DNA from: Ptychodera flava
Taxonomy: Eukaryota; Hemichordata; Enteropneusta; Ptychoderidae
Length of the DNA: 64,000 bases
Assembly (NCBI RefSeq): GCF_041260155.1
Contig: NC_091935.1
Span: forward strand, 1,821,001-1,885,000
Direction: 5' to 3'
The notes under the pieces were generated by a model, which made no database searches, was not told the DNA's origin, and worked only from the letters and a program-made list of their open reading frames with translations. How positions within the stretch are numbered: position 1 is the stretch's first letter; each line of letters starts with the position of its first letter. The position numbers were made by a program, and so were the translations under genes. Of this stretch, positions 58,648-64,000 are shown piece after piece.

Positions 58648-58870
58648 TGCCCACGGACGAAGTCCTGGGGGAGTTATAGGTTTGGTCATGTCAGTCCATC
58701 CGTCCGTCCGTTCACGCAGATATCTCAGACATGCCCTGGTCAATTTCTTTCAAACTTTGCACAAGAATAGTACCCAACCCCATACAGATGCACGTCGATT
58801 TGTTTCACAATGCGATCGAATTTGGCCGTGTTAGAGGACTTTTTAGTTTACACCTCCATAGACTCCCAAT
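58648..58870 (+). repeat. Head of the GTCCCCACGGAC family, copy 3
   Basis: TGCCCACGGACGAAGTCC, GGTTTGGTCATGTCAG, CCGTCCGTCCGTTCACGCAG and CATACAGATGCACGTCGATT match the head at 18103 closely. Similarity fades at about 58870. Confidence 0.8.
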
Positions 58871-58974
58871 GTTAAGGCAGTTCTCCATAGACTTTCATTT
58901 ATAAGGCCAAGAAAAATAAAAATTTAGTTTCTCATCGTATTCATATTGCCTAAAGGATGCAGTGACACAGTTTT

Positions 58975-59735
58975 TTGTCCCCACGGATAAAGTCCAGGGG
59001 GCTTATAGATTGGGTCATATCCGTCCGTGAGTCCATCAGTGAGTCCATCGGTTCACGCAGATATCTCAGACATTTTGACAAAATATCATGTGACCTTGGT
59101 GACCTTTGACCTCAAATATACATTATTGTCCATAACTCAGTAACCACAAGTGCTAAACCTTTCATATTTGGTATGATGGGACACCTTATGACGCCACATA
59201 TTGTACCTCATTAATTATGCGCATATCTTATTTTGAGCGAGCCAATAGAGCTAGTGGTCTGATTTTTGGTATATAGGAATAACTTAGCAATACAATTATT
59301 ATGACAAAATGTGACGTGACCTCAATGACCTTTGACCTCAAATATATATATTTGTCCACAACTCAGTAACCACAAGTGCTACATCCTTCATATTTGGTAT
59401 GATAAGACACCTAACGACACCACATATTTTACCTCATTAATTATGCGCATATCTAATTTTGAGCGAGCCAATAGAGCTAGAGGTCTGATTTTTGGTATAT
59501 AGGAATAACTTAGCAATACAATTATTTTGACAAAATGTCACGTGACCTCAATGACCTTTGACATCAAATATATATATTTGTCCACAACTCAGTAACCACA
59601 AGTGCTACACCCTTCATATTTGGTATGATGGGACACCTTATGACACCACATATTTTACCTCATTAATTATTCGCATATCTAATTCTTAGCAAGCCAATAG
59701 AGCTGGATGTCCGATTTTTGGTATATAGGGATAAC
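58975..59735 (+). repeat. GTCCCCACGGA head, copy 4, followed by three 226-bp tandem units
   Basis: The head TCCCCACGGATAAAGTCC...CACGCAGATATCTCAGAC leads straight into an array. GACAAAAT starts at 59077, 59303 and 59529, exactly 226 apart. Units share GACCTTTGACCTCAAATATA, CATAACTCAGTAACCACAAG and CATTAATTATGCGCATATC. The third unit ends near 59735. Confidence 0.87.
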
Positions 59736-60400
59736 TATAGGGTAGAAATCTAAATATGCCCATCTAAATATTAGACATCTACCATCGAGAACAAAAGAAA
59801 TTTGCTGTAATTTGAATATTTAAGGAGTTTAAGCAGTTTCACTATAAATAAAGAACCCCTGCCTCAAACTCCACAAAAGTTGCTAGACATATTTTGCCGT
59901 TGTCATGCCATTGCTTCGTTTAATAACCAGTTAATCAAATGCCTAATTGACAGGAGGAAATTCAAGACCATATTTGAATAGTAGTACAGTCCTCAAAATT
60001 ACTCTATCTCGGCCCAAGTACTCATTGCCTTCAGCAATACTGCCTTGTTTTAATTATATTGGTAAAGATTCAGCCAACCAATAGGATAACAGCTTCGAAA
60101 TCGCTGCAAGTCGCCCCTAATTTTTCCCACAAAATTTTAGTGCAACATTTTAACAATTTTTATGAATTTTTCTGTAATTTTTTTGACTATTTTTGACCAA
60201 ACGGACATTACATTTAATTGGCTACAGGTTTTCTATTTCTATTTTCTTTTCTATTTATTTATTTATTTCGAGAACCAGCTCATACACCAAAAACATATAG
60301 AAAAAAAAATTTCATCAAAATTTTAGCAGAAATCTGAAAAAATTGACTAGGGTACATTTTATAAATGTGAAAAAGTTGACTTTGGCGCTCAAAGGGTTAA
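59736..60400. mobile_element. AT-rich repeat ending GCGCTCAAAGGGTTAA
   Basis: From about 60110 (TTTTTCCCACAAAATTTTAG) to 60400 the sequence matches in inverse the MITE at 21859-22049 (TTTTGACCAAACGGACAT, ATTTTAGCAGAAA, TTGACTTTGGCGC). It is longer because of an inserted CTATTTATTTATTT segment near 60250. Bases 59736-60100 show nothing recognised. Confidence 0.6.
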
Positions 60401-60666
60401 CATGACCCTTCCCCTCTCCATAATTTTACCGTGACCTTGAAAAGGTTTTCGATTTTTATACAGACATATCGTACATGTTATTGAATTACGAAACACAAAG
60501 TTATTCAAGACACTTGGTTATTATGATGGATTTATTTTTGTGAAGGGGATAGCAAACAATGAACCTCACATTGTTTAATAATAATAATACGATTTCAAAG
60601 TTTACACACTCTAACTAGAATTCAGATACTGTGTATTCAACAACCAAATGAACATATTCTATGTAG

Positions 60667-60836
60667 ATCGCTTAAGAAGTAGGCAACCGGAATGTGACAG
60701 TTGGCTCGGGAAAATTCAGAAATTGTCTGAACAATACAAAGACACATTTGGTGTTTGCCAAGCAATGAAGAAGAGAAAATCACGCACGAGTAGCAAATTC
60801 GACGAAAAGCTAAGAAAAGGAAAGAAGACAGACTAA
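60667..60836 (+). CDS. Possible terminal exon of an unknown plus-strand gene
   Basis: After the acceptor-like CATATTCTATGTAG the frame encodes LRSRQPECDSWLGKIQKLSEQYKD... and a lysine-rich end (KKRKSRTSS, LRKGKKTD) before TAA. AATAAA follows 63 bases later with a T-rich sequence after it. The mix of charged residues and the polyadenylation signal suggest a real 3' exon or a retrocopy of one. I do not recognise the family. No upstream exon was found, and the same frame also opens at an ATG at 60648, so it could be chance. Confidence 0.35.
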
Positions 60837-60899
60837 TTCTTAGACAGGAGGAAGACATTTATGTGCCAGCACCGGAAACAATGGTGCTTCTCAAAAATC

Positions 60900-60905
60900 A
60901 ATAAA
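60900..60905 (+). promoter_or_regulatory. AATAAA polyadenylation signal after the possible exon
   Basis: A canonical hexamer, followed by TGTCATTGTCTTTTTCCTTG, a good downstream element. Confidence 0.45.
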
Positions 60906-61906
60906 GATACTGTCATTGTCTTTTTCCTTGTCACCTCTTAGTTCAGGTGTAACCTCGGTGTCACCTCATGGTTCAGGAATAGGGGGACCTGGGGTTTGCT
61001 CGCATGCTTATATGGTGGAGAAACTGTGTGTCAACTTTTGAGGTACTCTCGCTTTTACACCGTGCGTCAAGAAAATCAGAAACAAGCAAGTTGAATTCCC
61101 AGAACAATGGCAGACCCAAAACCCCTTGATGGTAGTATGAATATTTTCTAATTTTATGGACATTTGTTTTTTCAAAACCTTTTTGTACGGCGAGTTAAAA
61201 GAATAGCTGTTAATACCAAGGATTAAAAGATCACAATTCACTTTACTTGGAGCCTTGTTTATTTTTGTCAGTACAAAACGTTTTTACCAATATGAAAGGT
61301 GGAAGTTTTTACCTGTATTTCTATCAGAAAAGATCCTACATTTGGGAAACCTTTGGGTTTCATATGTAAATTATCACTGTCATTATTGTAAACTCGCTCA
61401 CAAGTTAAAGTCAACACACAAACACCTTTTTCAAACTACAAAGTTCTTTTGAATATGACTGAGTCACCGTGTACGAATATATGACTTTCCAAGCTACTCT
61501 AAATCATCCTTAGATGACGTAATGAAGCGCCTTATTTATCCGTGCGTGGAAAAATAAAATATAAATATTGCAGTTTTATTTATCGGCGTTTGCCGGCAAA
61601 TCGAGTTAAGCCAAAATGATTAATTGCTGCGACAAAAATTGTCTCTCGTTGGAAAGCGAGTTAGAGTAATTGATATTGGTTGCTGGGCCTAATTGGGAAA
61701 CAAAACCAAAATGTTTTTCGTGTTTCTTATCGGTCATAATATTAATGGCAGGTTATGAACTGAAACGTTCGAGAGTTAGTGTCGTGCATGGCTTGAAGGT
61801 GGAATACAGTGGAACGTCTTTGTCATTAATTTATTGGCAGGGCAACTGTGACCCTTTTTTGATACCATACCGCTTGCATTCTAACTTTACCCGTTTTTTA
61901 ATGGAA
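60906..61906. other. Stretch with no recognised gene
   Basis: AT-rich; short frames only. Confidence 0.5.
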
Positions 61907-62254
61907 CTAAGGCGCCTCGGGACAGATATTTGGACTCTCAAACTTTTGCAATTCTTTTCTAATATGCCACTTGTGGGGGTTCATTTTAAAACTCTTGGTG
62001 TAAGAAAGACTTTCACCGTCGTGGTTTTTGGAAAATCGAAAATTTAATTTTTCTCCATAGAGTTAACGCAGGGATGCCGTTTATTTTGAATTTCAAATAT
62101 TTGTAATCTTGGATAATTTCTCTAGTGCCAAAATTTGCACTGTGACCCCCGAATTTTATTCTTGATTTTGAAAGAGAATGCTTGAAAGATTCGTCGAGGA
62201 AAGTTTGAGTAGAGGTTTAATAAGTCTTTCACTTTCGAGGCGCATACTTCCTTA
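61907..62254 (+). mobile_element. R1 MITE-like repeat, copy 8 (near full length)
   Basis: Starts CTAAGGCGCCTCGGGACAG and ends TTCGAGGCGCATACTTCCTTA; the central GATGCCGTTTATTTTGAATT replaces the usual GGCGGCCATTTTG. Confidence 0.85.
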
Positions 62255-62781
62255 TTATGATTTTCATTTTTTAATCCATTGCTAACAATAACAGAATGTT
62301 AAAAGGTACTTTAGGGTTTTTGTCTTTGGCGTAGAGGGCGTTCTACCATTTCCGGTGCCGGGAAGTTTGATCCAGCTGCATACCGTAAGGGAGCGTTCAG
62401 TTGAAATCATTTTTAATCAATTTTCCATCAATCTAACTCTTGAATTATTTCAGTATCGGACAATCGCACTTGTTGGTGAGTAGGGATAAAACATCTCCAT
62501 CATGTTAAAGTCCCATTAGCTGTATCGAGTTTGTATTTTGTCAGATGAGATGGTTTTTATATCAAATGCAATCAATGTGAAAGTACTTAAAAAGGTGTGA
62601 CAACAGGACGCTCTTCAAACATTGGGCGACGAACGTACAATTTAGATTTTAAAGATTAAATGATATTCGAGTTGCAAACTCATATATCGCCGCAGCAAAG
62701 ATTCGCATATAAGCGCCTGAACTTAGTTCATCAAAGCCAATACCAAATATTGAAATGGTGCGTTTTCAAAGATAATATGGC

Positions 62782-63057
62782 TTAAAGGGACAAAGTCGGC
62801 CATTTTTCATGAATTTTATTTTATACCAGATACTACTTATATTGTTTGACATGTTGAAAGATACTGAATGAATTGGTGACCATGCATATATTCGACCCCG
62901 GTTTTAGACAAATTAGTTTCGCTTATCATGTTTAAAACCGGGGTTGAATATATGCATGGTCACCCATTCAATCAGTATCTTTCAACATGTCAATCAATAT
63001 AAGTAGTATCTCGTATCATACAAAATTCATGAAAAATGGCCGACTTTGTCCGTTTAA
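62782..63057. mobile_element. 276-bp near-palindromic TTAA-bounded element
   Basis: Left end TTAAAGGGACAAAGTCGGCC and right end GGCCGACTTTGTCCGTTTAA. Pairing continues through both arms (CATTTTTCATGAATTTT, GATACTACTTATATTG, GACATGTTGAAAGATACTGA, CCATGCATATATTC, CCCCGGTTTTA), leaving only a loop of roughly 20-25 bases near 62912-62934. Arms are over 120 bases with a few mismatches. No coding. Confidence 0.92.
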
Positions 63058-63608
63058 TTACGGGATCCAAAACCTTTTTCAGAAGATTGGCTTGTATTTT
63101 TTTGGTTATTGGCTTTTGATATCTTCCATCCTATTCCACATTATACATCGTAGACCACATTTTAACTTCATAACATTGACTTCGATTAATACAATGACAC
63201 TACCAATACGTCAATTGCCGGTTAAATATCGCTGAAGTTTATTCTGACAATACAGACATGACCAAGGACAGAAAAAAAATCAGTTAACTGTTTTCTACAA
63301 TAATTCTGACAATAAAAGTGATACAGACCAAAAGTATCGAAAGGTCAAGGCCAACTGCTATGGCGATGAAACCAAAGTCCGCCAGATACAACTAAATAAT
63401 GCAAATGTAGGTGTGTGATTTACGTCTGTTGATGAAGTCAGGAAGATGACGAGTCCGATAGTGACAGCTACATAATCTAAGTAATTTCACGTCAAAGATT
63501 ATTTGCCCGGATACACTTCTATTATTGTGTTTACTGAAACAAAAGAAAAATGTCGATTTATAGATACCTTCAAAGATACACCGAAGACTGCTACCGACTC
63601 TGAAATTT
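63058..63608. other. Stretch with no recognised gene
   Basis: No repeats or domains are seen. The frame 62987-63235 starts inside the palindromic element. Confidence 0.5.
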
Positions 63609-63611
63609 ATG

Positions 63612-64000
63612 GATGTGATGTGATGTGATGTGATGTGATGTGATGTGATGTGATGTGATGTGATGTGATGTGATGTGATGTGATGTGATGTGATGTGATG
63701 TGATGTGATGTGATGTGATGTGATGTGAGGTGATGTGAGGTGACGTGGTGTGGTGTGATCTGATGTGTCGTGGTGTGGTGTGATGTGATGTGATGTGATG
63801 TGATGTGGTGTGGTGTAGTGTGATGTGATGTGGTGTGGTGTGATGTAATGTGATGCAATCCGATGTGATGTGATGTGATGTGATGTGATGTGATGTGACG
63901 TGACGTGACGTGACGTGACGTGACGGACGTGACGTGGTGTGGTGTAGTGTGATGTGATGTGGTGTGGTGTGATGTAATGTGATGCAATCCGATGTGATGT
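63612..64000. repeat. (TGATG)n pentanucleotide satellite, open at the window end
   Basis: At first perfect GATGT units, then variant blocks (TGGTG, TGACG, TGTAG, TGCAATCCGA). A longer block including GGTGTAGTGTGATGTGATGT and GATGCAATCCGATG recurs near 63810-63864 and 63937-63991, so there is a higher-order period of about 127 bases. The long His/Thr/Ser open frame on the other strand is an artefact. Confidence 0.95.

Noticed and set aside
63607-63987. Minus-strand His/Thr/Ser-rich 126-codon frame
   Set aside because: Direct translation of the (TGATG)n satellite.

Overview
This is eukaryotic nuclear DNA, most likely from a marine invertebrate. The genes are split by GT-AG introns and separated by AT-rich intergenic and intronic DNA full of simple repeats, minisatellites and short inverted-repeat transposons. 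The three recognisable genes are animal genes. I lean towards an invertebrate deuterostome (hemichordate- or lancelet-like), but a mollusc or echinoderm cannot be excluded by eye.

Layout. (1) Bases 1-17.6 kb, plus strand: the last four coding exons of ERCC4/XPF. Its 14-kb intron carries a VNTR, an 82-bp-period tandem array, a Penelope-like retroelement (PLE) with an apparently intact GIY-YIG endonuclease ORF framed by perfect 61-bp inverted repeats, and two palindromic elements. The next intron holds eleven exact-length 37-bp repeats. (2) 18.1-22.2 kb: a block of satellite-like DNA with two neighbouring tandem arrays of about 145-bp and 150-bp units, a TTAA-bounded MITE and a CCAAT-box minisatellite. 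(3) 26.95-31.4 kb, minus strand: a two-coding-exon two-pore potassium channel (K2P). (4) 32.4-33.3 kb: a decayed GIY-YIG retroelement whose halves point in opposite directions, with a hammerhead-ribozyme-like core at its 3' end. (5) 33.4-50.2 kb: no supported gene; microsatellites, MITEs and a duplicated approx. 400-bp segment. (6) 50.4-52.5 kb, minus strand: a small secreted SUEL/rhamnose-binding-type lectin with two coding exons. A 1.1-kb inverted-repeat element fills much of its intron, and GA/CT tracts lie at both ends of the gene. (7) 53-64 kb: a LINE zinc-knuckle fragment, several MITEs (one with a 9-bp target duplication), a 226-bp tandem array, one possible terminal exon of an unknown gene, a 276-bp near-palindrome, and a (TGATG)n satellite running off the window end.

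The three genes belong to unrelated processes (DNA repair, membrane excitability, secreted lectin) and show no functional linkage. The strongest theme is mobile DNA. Several inverted-repeat families end at TTAA, as piggyBac-type insertions do. One 350-bp family (called R1 here) has eight copies or fragments. Two different GIY-YIG retroelements show fold-back or inverted structures. Many repeats carry ATGGCSGCC (YY1-like) or ATTTGCAT (octamer-like) motifs.
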